From an uncultured Chloroflexota bacterium (GTDB lineage Bacteria > Chloroflexota > UBA4733), in the NCBI GenBank assembly GCA_937967325.1, contig CALBSQ010000025.1, positions 1 through 64,000 on the forward strand: 64,000 nt of DNA, in the 5' to 3' direction. This document shows positions 8,673 to 17,146 of the stretch, piece by piece (positions within the stretch are counted from its first letter, which is position 1; each line of letters opens with the position of its first letter). The notes beneath the pieces were generated by a model that had not been told where the DNA came from, ran no database searches, and saw only the letters and a program-made list of their open reading frames with translations. A program made the position numbers and the translations under genes.

Positions 8673-10337
8673 ATGAGCAGTTGGCATCGACCTCTCCGTA
8701 GGCGCACCTTTCTCAGATCCATCGCCATCGGCGGCAACCTGGCGCTGCTCGCGGCGTGCGGGCAGCAAACGACGGTGGGCCAGTCCACTGCTAGCCAGAC
8801 GGCAGGGAGCTCCGCGACAGGGAGCTCCGCAGCCGGCAGCTCGACTGCCGCTGTCGCCAGCGCATCGTCGGCCACGTCGGCCGCCGCCCCGGCGAGCTCG
8901 GCCGCGGCGAGCACGGCAGGTAGCTCCGCGGCGGCGACCAGCGCCGCGAGCGCAACGAGCTCGACCGCTGCCGCCAGCACGTCGAGCGCCGCGGTCTCGG
9001 CCAGCGCAACGGTGTCGTCAAGCGCCGCCGCGCCGGCTGGCGCCGGCCCCACACTGCGCTTCCTGAGCTGGCGCCCCGTCGCCATGGATCAGTTCGCCCC
9101 GATCTGGCAGCAGTACGAGCAGAACAACAAGATCCAGATCGAGGTGGATAAGTCGGGCGACTACGCCCAGGTGAAGCTGGACACGCAACTGGCATCGGGC
9201 ACCGCGCCCGACCTGTGGGACGGGAGGACGGACACGCTGCCTAAGACCTACGCCTCGGGCCAGGTACTCCAGCTCGATTCGCACCTCGCGCAGGACAAGA
9301 TCAACATGGTCCAGGACTATGCCTTGACCGAGGTGGAGCGCTGGCGACAGAAGACCTACGGCATCCCCTATTGGTCGGAGCCCTTCAGTGTCTATTACAA
9401 CAAGACGCTGTTCAAGGCCAAGGGCGTCCCCGATCCCTGGGAAGCAGCACAGAACCAGGGCGACTGGACGATAAACGACCTGCTGAGCGCGGCGCAGAAG
9501 ATCAGCGACCCGGCCAGCGACACCTGGGGCCTGGATTGGAGCTTCTATGACATCAACGGCATCGGCACCCTCATCTGGGCCCTCGACGTCTCCCACTTGC
9601 AATACGATCCGCAGATCACCACGCAGCTGGCGATCCCGGAGAGCATCCAGGCGCACCAGATGGTGCTCGACTGGACCACGCGACTGGCGATCAACGTGAG
9701 CGCACCGACGCCGCAGGCGCAGGCCGCCGCCAAGAAGCTCCAAGCTGGGAAGCCCGGCATCGCCTCCACCGGCGGCACCAACCTCTTCTCCTCTGGCCGG
9801 ATCGGCATCCACTGGCGCTCGGTCAACGACTGGGCGCGCATGTGGCCCCTCATCAAGAGTTCCTTCGAGTGGGACATCCTACCGGTGCCTAGCCTACAGG
9901 GCAAGCCCGGCGGCTCCTGGATGGCCGGCCACCCGATGAACGCCTGGGCCCAGACGAAGCATCCCGACGAGGTCTGGGCCTTCATGCGCTGGATCATGGG
10001 CGACGAATTCCAGACCTTCCTCGCCCAACATCACTACCTTGTGCCGGCCAAGCTGAGCGTGCAGCCGACGTTCTTCCAGCCCACCTCGCAATATCCCTAC
10101 CAGCATCCTCAGGTCTTCGCCAACGTGCCCAAGCGGCCGCACGGCGTGATCTGGTCGCACTACAACGCGGCCAAGAACCAGGACGACTACGGCAATCAGG
10201 TGGCCAACATCTACAACGGCAAGGTGCCGGTGTCCTCCGGCTTGCAAGATCTCAGCCAACGACTCAATCAGGACATCGCCTACGGCGGCGGCGACAATCC
10301 CTTCGCCGGGCTGCGCTGGCCTTTCCATAGCCAGTAG
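8673..10337 (+). CDS. Extracellular solute-binding protein family 1, Tat lipoprotein (SBP-2)
   Basis: 554 residues. The signal has RRRTFLRS (residues 9-16) and a lipobox with Cys29 (LLAACG). A linker of about 95 residues, almost only Ala, Ser, Thr and Gly, separates the anchor from the binding domain, which opens TLRFLSWRPVAMDQFAPIW. Family-1 features are TAPDLWDGRTD, YGIPYWSEPFSVYYNKTLF and a Trp-rich C-terminal half. It should bind a sugar or oligosaccharide at the cell surface. No permease genes flank it; an SH3 lipoprotein gene follows 148 bases later. The ligand is unknown. Confidence 0.92.
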   Translation: MSSWHRPLRRRTFLRSIAIGGNLALLAACGQQTTVGQSTASQTAGSSATGSSAAGSSTAAVASASSATSAAAPASSAAASTAGSSAAATSAASATSSTAAASTSSAAVSASATVSSSAAAPAGAGPTLRFLSWRPVAMDQFAPIWQQYEQNNKIQIEVDKSGDYAQVKLDTQLASGTAPDLWDGRTDTLPKTYASGQVLQLDSHLAQDKINMVQDYALTEVERWRQKTYGIPYWSEPFSVYYNKTLFKAKGVPDPWEAAQNQGDWTINDLLSAAQKISDPASDTWGLDWSFYDINGIGTLIWALDVSHLQYDPQITTQLAIPESIQAHQMVLDWTTRLAINVSAPTPQAQAAAKKLQAGKPGIASTGGTNLFSSGRIGIHWRSVNDWARMWPLIKSSFEWDILPVPSLQGKPGGSWMAGHPMNAWAQTKHPDEVWAFMRWIMGDEFQTFLAQHHYLVPAKLSVQPTFFQPTSQYPYQHPQVFANVPKRPHGVIWSHYNAAKNQDDYGNQVANIYNGKVPVSSGLQDLSQRLNQDIAYGGGDNPFAGLRWPFHSQ

Positions 10338-10485
10338 CGGTTCGCGGCGACACGCCGGCCCGTCCCTACCCGGCATGGCTACGGCCATTGCCGTGAGGAC
10401 GCCGGGCGAGGATGCTACGTACTGGCGCATGCACTGCGCCGGGTGCATGCGCCGGACGTTGCCAAACGGACGGCAGGGAACAGCG

Positions 10486-11028
10486 ATGGGACTCACGGGC
10501 ATGCGCCCCTTTCTTCTTGCGTTGGTTTCGGTACTCTTGCTCGTCGGTTGCGGCGGTGGCGGCGGGTCGGCCAGCGGCGCCGACAGCGGCTCCAGCTCGA
10601 GCACGGCCACCGACGTCACGACCATCTCGTTGCCCTTGACCACGCCGACGGACGTGCCGGCCGCGCAAGCCTCCACCAGCGCCAACGCCAGCGCTACCGC
10701 GAGCTCCGCGGCCGCCGCGACCACGCGTGTGGCATCCTCGGCTACAAGCGCGGCTCCCTCCTCGGCGGCCCCGTCCAGCGGGGGGACGCTCGTGGTCAGC
10801 GGCACCGGCGGCGCCAACCTGCAAGTGCGCGACTCGCCGAACGGAAAAGTCGTCGCCAAGATCCCCGAAGGGGCCAGCCTAACCGCCCTCGGCGAGCATC
10901 AGCAAGCAGGCAGCTACAATTGGGTACACATCAAGACGACGGGTGGGGTGGATGGCTGGGTGGCGGATAAGTACGTGAGCGCCGCCGGGGCGACGCCGTC
11001 TAAGACCGCGCCAGCCGGCGGCCTCTGA
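10486..11028 (+). CDS. Lipoprotein with C-terminal bacterial SH3 domain
   Basis: 180 residues from the ATG at 10486 (AGGGAA six bases upstream); an ATG at 10501 is an alternative. The signal runs into a lipobox (LLLVGCGGGGG), then about 85 residues of Ala/Ser/Thr-rich linker. A single SH3b domain follows at roughly residues 108-165 (GANLQVRDSPNGKVVAKI and NWVHIKTTGGVDGWVADKYV). SH3b domains usually bind cell-wall peptides or surface polymers. It follows SBP-2 on the same strand. The linker style matches the SBPs, implying a common need to span the cell surface layer. Confidence 0.85.
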   Translation: MGLTGMRPFLLALVSVLLLVGCGGGGGSASGADSGSSSSTATDVTTISLPLTTPTDVPAAQASTSANASATASSAAAATTRVASSATSAAPSSAAPSSGGTLVVSGTGGANLQVRDSPNGKVVAKIPEGASLTALGEHQQAGSYNWVHIKTTGGVDGWVADKYVSAAGATPSKTAPAGGL

Positions 11029-11044
11029 ACCTCTCCCCCTGCCT

Positions 11045-12670
11045 CTAGCCCCGCACGACCCTCCCTGGCATCGCTCCGGTGTGCCAGCCGGCTGACAGCA
11101 CGCGCACGCCGTTCACCCAGACGTCGCGGATACCCGTGGAAGGCTGGTGCGGTCGATCAAAGGTGGCGCGGTCGCCGATGGTAGCGGGATCGAACACCAC
11201 GACATCGGCATGGCAGCCCTTCCGGAGCAGGCCGCGGTCGCGCAGCCCCAATCGGTCCGCCACGGCTGAGCTCATCTTGCGGATGGCGTCCTCCAGGGGA
11301 ATGACGCCCTCCTCGCGGACATACCTGCCGAGCACTCGCGGGTAGGTACCGTAGCCACGCGGATGCAGCGGTCCCTTCGCCTCGGCCCAGGCTGGATCGA
11401 CGCCTCCGGCATCGGTCGATATCTTGATCCAGGGCTGCCGCAACTGGAGCGGGAGGTTGGCCTCGCTCATGGAAAAGAAGATCGTGCCGATGCGCTGCTC
11501 CTCGGCGACGAGCAGGTCAAAGACGCACTCGATCCAATCCTGTCCGCGCATGTCCGCGATCTGCGAGAGCCGCTTGCCAACGTACTGCTGGTGTTCCGGC
11601 TTCTCGAAGCCGATGGGCATGATGCCGTCGGGACGACGGCCAGACCCCAGCATCTCGGTGCCACCGGCCGGATCGAGCATCGTGTCGCGGATGCGCAATC
11701 GCGTCCGCGGATCGCGAAGGTTGTCGAACAGCTTGCCCTCCGCGGCGGCCCAGGTCGGGAGCACGGCCGAGAGCCCCGTCCCCGAGGCGGCGTACGGATA
11801 CATGTCCGCTGTCACGTCCAGGCCCTGCGCCCGCGCCCGGTCGATCTGCGCGATCACGTCCGGCAGCTTATGCCAGTTGTCTTCGCCGGCCGCCTTCAGG
11901 TGGTAGATCTCCACCGGCAGGTCGGCGCGCCGGCCGATCTCGAACGCCTCCTCCAGGGCTTCCAGCAGTTGATCGGCTTCGGAGCGGATGTGGGTGATGT
12001 AGAGCCCTCTGTGCGCGCGCACCACCTTGCAGACCTCGACGATCTCCTCGGTGCTCGCGTAAGCGTCAGGCGGATAGATCAGCGCGTAGGACACCCCGAA
12101 CGCCCCGTCCTCCATTGCCTCCGCCATCACCCGACGCATGACGTCCAGGTCGCCAGGCGTGGCGGCGGTCATGTCCATGCCCTTGGCGTACTCGCGCAAG
12201 GTTCCCGCGCCGAGGAAGGAGCCGACGTTCGGTGTCACCCCGCGCCGGACGAGAGCCGCAAGCCAGTCGCCGAAGCGCCGCCAATCCCGCGCCTGCGCTC
12301 GCCACTCCTGGAGGCGCTCGTCGTACGCGCTGTGGGGAATGGCCGTCTCGATGCGACCGCCGAAGGGAGCCGGCGTCCAGGCCTCGCCCATGATCTCCGT
12401 CGTGACCCCCTGCGTAATCTTAGAGAGGCAGCGACCATCGACCATGAGCGGCACGACGGAGTGGCTCTGGATGTCGATGAAGCCAGGGCAGACCACCATC
12501 TCCGCGGCATCGACCACGTCGCGCACGCCTTCGGACGGAACGCTGCCCGAGCCGACAACGTCCAGGACGCGGTCGCCGCTCAGGGCTACGTCGCCATAGC
12601 GCCAGGGGTTGCCGGTTCCGTCGATAACCTTCCCGCCGCGGATCAATACATCGACGCTTTCGCTCGCCAT
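11045..12670 (-). CDS. D-aminoacylase-like amidohydrolase
   Basis: 541 residues, matching the N-acyl-D-amino-acid deacylase group. It has the domain opening VLIRGGKVIDGTG, the metal-site strand CPGFIDIQSHS (residues 61-71), YITHIRSE, YHLKAAG and ADMYPYAASGTGL. These enzymes cleave N-acyl-D-amino acids. Two usual ligand positions differ: the first His of the HxH pair is Gln68, and the Cys of the usual GNCG motif is replaced in GEAW (Glu96-Ala97). Metal binding and substrate may therefore differ from D-aminoacylase. AGAGGATAAGGG precedes the start. The gene converges with the SH3 lipoprotein gene. Confidence 0.85.
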   Translation of the reverse strand: MASESVDVLIRGGKVIDGTGNPWRYGDVALSGDRVLDVVGSGSVPSEGVRDVVDAAEMVVCPGFIDIQSHSVVPLMVDGRCLSKITQGVTTEIMGEAWTPAPFGGRIETAIPHSAYDERLQEWRAQARDWRRFGDWLAALVRRGVTPNVGSFLGAGTLREYAKGMDMTAATPGDLDVMRRVMAEAMEDGAFGVSYALIYPPDAYASTEEIVEVCKVVRAHRGLYITHIRSEADQLLEALEEAFEIGRRADLPVEIYHLKAAGEDNWHKLPDVIAQIDRARAQGLDVTADMYPYAASGTGLSAVLPTWAAAEGKLFDNLRDPRTRLRIRDTMLDPAGGTEMLGSGRRPDGIMPIGFEKPEHQQYVGKRLSQIADMRGQDWIECVFDLLVAEEQRIGTIFFSMSEANLPLQLRQPWIKISTDAGGVDPAWAEAKGPLHPRGYGTYPRVLGRYVREEGVIPLEDAIRKMSSAVADRLGLRDRGLLRKGCHADVVVFDPATIGDRATFDRPHQPSTGIRDVWVNGVRVLSAGWHTGAMPGRVVRG

Positions 12671-12864
12671 CCCTTATCCTCTCAGACTATCCCACCGGCC
12701 TCGTGCCACTGGATCGCCTCACCAGTGTGCAGCGGCGAGCGCGGATGTGCAAGAGGAACGGGCGCCGGCAGGCTCGGCACAATCTATGCGCCGCGACATT
12801 CCGTCAACCGGTAGTATCTTGAAAAGGGCGGGGACGCCGGCAAGGCGGGAAGGAACAGCGCTTC

Positions 12865-13044
12865 GTGCGGCAGGTGCTCGACGTGGCCCGCGCCTGGTGG
12901 TGGAATCCCATCCTGGCCGGCTGTGCCGTGTTGCTGGGAAAAGCGGGCCTCGTCACACGCGCCTATGCCATCGTTTTTGGTAACGACTGGTACGTGGTCA
13001 CCAACGGCGAGTTTAGCCATTTGCGCATGGTCCCAAGGCGCTGA
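12865..13044 (+). CDS. Possible small hypothetical protein
   Basis: A 59-codon open frame from a GTG (GGAAGGAA nine bases upstream) to TGA at 13042. It has a Trp-rich start (ARAWWWNPILAGCAVLLGK) and a basic end. It is not a family I recognise. It is the only coding possibility in the 388-base gap between the amidohydrolase and the membrane protein at 13060. It may be a chance frame; otherwise that gap shows nothing. Confidence 0.25.
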   Translation: MRQVLDVARAWWWNPILAGCAVLLGKAGLVTRAYAIVFGNDWYVVTNGEFSHLRMVPRR

Positions 13045-13059
13045 AGAGCGTAGCAAGAT

Positions 13060-14760
13060 ATGGCCGCCGCGGCTCCTGCCGCTCCCCCCGAGAGCCTGAG
13101 CTTCAACAGGCGACACGCGCCGAGTATCCCTTTGCCGCCGCGTCAGCATTGGCGCCGCCTTGCCGTCGCTTCCTTGCTGTCCTACTCGGTCCTCACCGGG
13201 ATCGTGACCTATCAGTCGCTGCAACTCAATGACGGTCATCTCGTCTACACGCTCGACGATCCCTACATCCATTTCGCCATGGCGCGGACGTGGCTGGACT
13301 CCGGGACCATCGGCATCTCCCCCGGCCACTTTGCCCCGGCCTCCTCCAGCCCGATTTGGACGTTTCTCCTCACGGTGCTGTTCTACGTCCTCGGTCCTCG
13401 AGAATGGTTGCCCTATGCGCTCAACGTGGCGTCGTGCCTGCTCCTCCTTACCTTGTTCTGGTGGGGCAGCGCGGGTGTGGGGACGGGCGCCCGGCCAGGG
13501 TCGCCGCGACCGGTTCATCGCTGGTGGTACCTCGCGGCGATAGCGCTGCCCGTCCTGGCGCACCTGCCGGGCCTCACGCTATCCGGGCTGGAGCATCCGC
13601 TGCACGCGGCCGTGACCATCGCCTTCACGGTTGCCTTGTTTCGCGTGTTGCAGCGGGATGAGCGCCCTTGGCGGACCGGTCTCTACCTGTTGGCCTTCCT
13701 CTTGCCGCTCGTGCGGTTGGAGGGCGCCTTCGCCGTCGGCATCGGCGTCCTGCTGCTGCTGACACATCGGAGGCTCCTGACTGCGCTGATCGTGGCGTCC
13801 GTCGGCGCCGGTCCGAACCTGATCATGGGGCTGTACCTGCGCCGGGCTAACGGTACGTTCTTCTCCAACTCCATCATGGCCAAGGCCGTTCCCCAGACCG
13901 ACCTGGCGGGATGGGCAAACTACCTCTGGCATCAGCTCGTCGTGAACCTGAACCTTGACCCGTCCTTGCGCGCCGTCGTGCTCGTCGCGCTGATTTGGCT
14001 TTACTTTGGCTGGCGCGCCCGGCGCCGATCAGCCATCGAGGAAGCGGCATACTTTCTGGGCGCCGTTGCCCTGCACGTGCTTTTCAGCAGCGTGGGCTGG
14101 TTCGATCGTTACCAGGCCTACTTGGTCACGCTGGGTTTGTTCTTCTTCACGCGGCAGACCTGGCGGCGGTCGCTGCCCAACCCAGTCCGCCTGATTCGGC
14201 AGCAGCCGGCGCTGGGCGCAGGCCTGTCCTGTCTTCTCATGCTCGGCTTCGGTTACAACAAAGTCTCGGACCTCCTCGCCACGCCGCTTGCTGCCAACAA
14301 CATCTACGAGCAGCAGTACCAGATGGGCAGGTTTGTCGCAGAGTACTACCCCCGCGGCGCCATCGTTGCCAACGATGTTGGGGAGATCGCGTACCGCGCC
14401 GGAGGCACGGTGACGGACCTGGCCGGACTCGGCTCGTCGGAGGTGCTGCGATTGATACGGGCCGACGGCGGCCGGCACGGCTTGACCAGCGCCGAAATCG
14501 AGCCCATCCTGGCCAGAAACGGCGCGGACGTTATTGTCATCTATCCCGGCTGGTTCTCGCCCGAGCTCTACAGCCGATGGTACCGAGTCGCCACCTGGAC
14601 GATCGGCAAGAAGCAGGTCACGCCCGCCTACACCAGCGTCGTCTTCTTCGCACACGACAGGGAGCAATATCCGGTGCTGCTCAGCCGCTTGAAGGACTTC
14701 CAGTCCCAGTTACCAAATGACATCGTCGTCGCATACAGCTCGCCGCCCGCCACGCCCTAA
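13060..14760 (+). CDS. Multi-pass membrane protein, GT-C glycosyltransferase-like
   Basis: 566 residues with about 10-12 predicted membrane helices. After the first helix comes an acidic first loop, TLDDPYIHFAMARTWLDSG (Asp66-Asp67), which is the place and style of the catalytic acidic motif of GT-C enzymes using lipid-linked sugars. A soluble C-terminal region of about 150 residues follows the last helix. It should move sugars from polyprenyl phosphate donors onto an extracytoplasmic acceptor. No partner genes are adjacent. The ribosome site is weak, so the start is less certain than the call. Confidence 0.75.
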   Translation: MAAAAPAAPPESLSFNRRHAPSIPLPPRQHWRRLAVASLLSYSVLTGIVTYQSLQLNDGHLVYTLDDPYIHFAMARTWLDSGTIGISPGHFAPASSSPIWTFLLTVLFYVLGPREWLPYALNVASCLLLLTLFWWGSAGVGTGARPGSPRPVHRWWYLAAIALPVLAHLPGLTLSGLEHPLHAAVTIAFTVALFRVLQRDERPWRTGLYLLAFLLPLVRLEGAFAVGIGVLLLLTHRRLLTALIVASVGAGPNLIMGLYLRRANGTFFSNSIMAKAVPQTDLAGWANYLWHQLVVNLNLDPSLRAVVLVALIWLYFGWRARRRSAIEEAAYFLGAVALHVLFSSVGWFDRYQAYLVTLGLFFFTRQTWRRSLPNPVRLIRQQPALGAGLSCLLMLGFGYNKVSDLLATPLAANNIYEQQYQMGRFVAEYYPRGAIVANDVGEIAYRAGGTVTDLAGLGSSEVLRLIRADGGRHGLTSAEIEPILARNGADVIVIYPGWFSPELYSRWYRVATWTIGKKQVTPAYTSVVFFAHDREQYPVLLSRLKDFQSQLPNDIVVAYSSPPATP

Positions 14761-14769
14761 GGCGCCGGC

Positions 14770-14794
14770 GATCGCCGCGGCTTGCCCGGCGATC
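14770..14794. terminator. Candidate bidirectional hairpin between convergent genes
   Basis: GATCGCCG (14770-14777) pairs with CGGCGATC (14787-14794) across nine bases. It lies between the convergent stops at 14760 and 14793 and touches the latter. There is no T run, so intrinsic termination is only a possibility. Confidence 0.3.
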
Positions 14795-16949
14795 ACTGCC
14801 AGTGCAACTGGGCCGTCGCGCCCCAATAGTCCTGATAGTACTCGACCTTGACCTGATGCTGCCCGGCGCTGACGTTGACCGTCGCCTGGTATTGGGTCGC
14901 CCCCTGGTCCTTCCAGGAGTCGATGAGCAGGGTGCCGTCGAGCCAGACCCGCATCCCGTCGTCGGTGACGGCGGTGAAGGTGTAGGTCCCCGCCGTAAAG
15001 CTGAACTGGCCGGTCCAGCGTGCGGAGAAGGTGTTGGGGCCGACCCCGGCCGGCGGCCAGCCCGAGCCCAAGTTGTCGTTGATCGCCGCCTCGCACCCGG
15101 TCGCTACCGGCGCGCCACTGAGGCCAGTGTTGTTATAGTACTGCGCCGTGTATTGACCCACGGGGCAGGGTACCGGCGTGGGCGTGGGAGCGAGCGGGTT
15201 GACCCAGCTCAACTGGGCCGTCGCGCCCCAATAATCCTGGTAGTACTCGACCTTTACCTGATGCTGCCCAGCGGCCACATTGGCGGTCGCCTGGTATTGG
15301 GTGGCCCCTTGGTCCCTCCAGGAATCGATGAGCAAGGTCCCGTCCAGCCAGACCCGCATCCCGTCGTCGGTGACCGCGGTGAAGGTATAGCTTCCCGCCG
15401 CAAAGCTGAACTGGCCGGTCCAGCGTGCGGAGAAGGTGTTGGGGCCGACCCCGGCCGGCGGCCAGCCCGAGCCCAAGTTGTCGTTGATCGCCGCCTCGCA
15501 CTGACTAACCACGGGAGAGTCGCTTAGCGTGATATTGCTAAAGTACTGCGCCGCGAACTGCCCTACAGGACAACTCACCGGGTTCGGGGCAGTTGTGGCT
15601 GTCGCTGTCGCGGTGGCTGTCGCGGTGGCTGTCGCGGTGGCTGTTGCCGTCGCCGTTGGGGTGGCAGTCGGCGTATTGGTGGCGGTCGCCGCTGGCGTGG
15701 AGGTGGGAGTCGCCGTTGGCGTGCGGGTCGGTGTCGCCGTCCCTGTGGGTGTGGGAGTTGGGGTCGATGTCGGTGTCCTTGTCGACGTCGCGGTTGCGGT
15801 GGGTGTAGCCGTAGCCGTAGCGGCAGGAGTCGCGGTCGGCGTCGCGGTCGGTGTGGCCGTTGGCGTGGATGTCGGACTCGCCGTGGCAGTGGCGGTCGGA
15901 GTGCTGGTCGCTGTCGGGGTGGCAGTGGCCTTGGGCGTCGAGGTAGCGGTCGGCGTCGCGGTCGCCCCGACGGAGCCAAAGGTCAGCACGCAATTGCTGG
16001 TGGAATTGCTCCACTCTTGCTGCACTATGTACTCATGGCCGTTCCAGACGACGTTGTGCCCGTCAGGGGCGACGCTGCCAAATGTCCAGGCGCACTTGTC
16101 GCCGATTTCCCAGCCCTGGCTGTCGTACCATGCAGTGCCAAGGGGATCGGTGACCGTCTCCATGTGTTCGTGGGAGACGATGTCGATGGTGCTGTCGGCA
16201 TCAATGTCGCCGTTCGGTGAGGCGCTCACGCCACAGGCGCCGAGGTTGGTGGCGGTGTACGGCATGTTCGCATAGAGAATGTCTACGCCATTCGCAGAGA
16301 AGCTGCCGTGGTAGGCGCAGTATTGGCTAAACGAGCAATCGGACGAGTCGTAGCAGCTATTCTCACCCTTGCCGGTGAACACAAAGTACTCATCGCCTAC
16401 GCCGGTCGGCCATTTATTGGCGCTGATGGCGTTGAGCACCTCCTGCTGGATGTCGTTATCGCTCAACGTGCCGCTCGGATAGGATCTCGTGTCGTTCCAG
16501 GCGGCGGCGTAGGAGGAGTTGTTGACGATGTTGCCGTTATTGTCGTAGTACTGCGTGTCGTTATTGTACAGCCCGCTCCCGCCGATGTCGGCAAAGTACC
16601 GCTCGATGAGGCTTTTGTACGTGGGACTCATGTACGAGCCGGAAGGTTGCCAAAAAATGGCGTAGCTGGTGCTGCTCGTGCGTTCCGTCGGACCGCCATG
16701 GTAGCTCATGTTGTTCGCACCGGCCTGGCGGAAGGCGTCGCGAGGCGCGCGTTGCGTGGGGTGGAATACGACCTTCCCGGGCCGCCCGTCGTGGGCGCCG
16801 GTCACGTCGCGTGGCGGACGTGTTGGCCTAGCCTGCGGAATCGAGGCGGCAGCGACCGATGGAGCAGTGCTGAGCGCGCCGAAACCGACCAGAACAACCA
16901 GCGCGCTCAAAAGCACGAGCAGCCACTTACGCCCAGTTGTTCCTGACAT
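14793..16949 (-). CDS. Secreted EXORDIUM/phi-1-like protein with Thr-Pro linker and two PA14 domains
   Basis: 718 residues from the ATG at 16949 (AGGGGG upstream). A Sec signal (about residues 1-35) leads to a domain of about 250 residues. This contains SYAIFWQPSGSYMSPTY, paired cysteines and DIVSHEHMETVTDP (His260-Glu261, Glu264) followed by AWYDSQGWEIGDKC. That layout resembles plant EXORDIUM/phosphate-induced proteins, and the HE-x-x-E pattern suggests a metal site. A Thr-Pro-Ala linker of about 130 residues follows, then two PA14 domains (about 460-590 and 592-718). PA14 domains usually bind carbohydrate. It is probably an exported carbohydrate-binding or degrading protein; no enzyme activity can be asserted. 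Confidence 0.8.
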   Translation of the reverse strand: MSGTTGRKWLLVLLSALVVLVGFGALSTAPSVAAASIPQARPTRPPRDVTGAHDGRPGKVVFHPTQRAPRDAFRQAGANNMSYHGGPTERTSSTSYAIFWQPSGSYMSPTYKSLIERYFADIGGSGLYNNDTQYYDNNGNIVNNSSYAAAWNDTRSYPSGTLSDNDIQQEVLNAISANKWPTGVGDEYFVFTGKGENSCYDSSDCSFSQYCAYHGSFSANGVDILYANMPYTATNLGACGVSASPNGDIDADSTIDIVSHEHMETVTDPLGTAWYDSQGWEIGDKCAWTFGSVAPDGHNVVWNGHEYIVQQEWSNSTSNCVLTFGSVGATATPTATSTPKATATPTATSTPTATATASPTSTPTATPTATPTATPAATATATPTATATSTRTPTSTPTPTPTGTATPTRTPTATPTSTPAATATNTPTATPTATATATATATATATATATATTAPNPVSCPVGQFAAQYFSNITLSDSPVVSQCEAAINDNLGSGWPPAGVGPNTFSARWTGQFSFAAGSYTFTAVTDDGMRVWLDGTLLIDSWRDQGATQYQATANVAAGQHQVKVEYYQDYWGATAQLSWVNPLAPTPTPVPCPVGQYTAQYYNNTGLSGAPVATGCEAAINDNLGSGWPPAGVGPNTFSARWTGQFSFTAGTYTFTAVTDDGMRVWLDGTLLIDSWKDQGATQYQATVNVSAGQHQVKVEYYQDYWGATAQLHWQ
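14997..15501. repeat. Direct duplication encoding the two PA14 domains, with an identical 100-bp core
   Basis: Bases 14997-15096 and 15402-15501 are identical over 100 positions. The wider copies (roughly 14820-15166 and 15220-15548) are similar but diverged. The identical block lies at the N-terminal side of each PA14 domain, which points to gene conversion or unequal local homogenisation after an older domain duplication. Confidence 0.85.
15590..15970. repeat. Low-complexity repeat encoding a Thr-Pro-Ala linker
   Basis: A run of degenerate six-base units (variants of GTCGCG and GTGGCT on the plus strand) encodes the (T-A/P/S)n linker of the PA14 protein. The array has the look of a minisatellite and is likely to vary in length between strains. 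The long Val/Gly-rich frame on the plus strand is its antisense shadow. Confidence 0.8.
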
Positions 16950-17146
16950 CTGCCCCCTTACCCGACGTGGCCGGCACGTCCACGGTCCGCTCCGCAATGC
17001 GATACGACCGTTACAGCATTCGACCTACCTGGAGCGGCCCCGCCCTGGGACTTCCAGCGTACGTGACATCAGTGTTGCAGGAATCAGTGTAAGTCGCGGC
17101 TGTCCGGCAGGTCAGCGCAGCCGTTCGTGAATGTAGCCCGAAGGTA

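Noticed and set aside
11363..12814. 483-codon plus-strand open frame opposite the amidohydrolase
   Set aside because: High-GC antisense frame; the opposite strand has all family motifs.
15590..15970. CRISPR-like array
   Set aside because: Units are short and contiguous, without spacers, and in frame with a Thr-Pro linker.
15529..16275. Val/Gly/Ala-rich repeat protein on the plus strand
   Set aside because: Exact antisense of the Thr-Pro linker-coding repeat; composition follows from the repeat.
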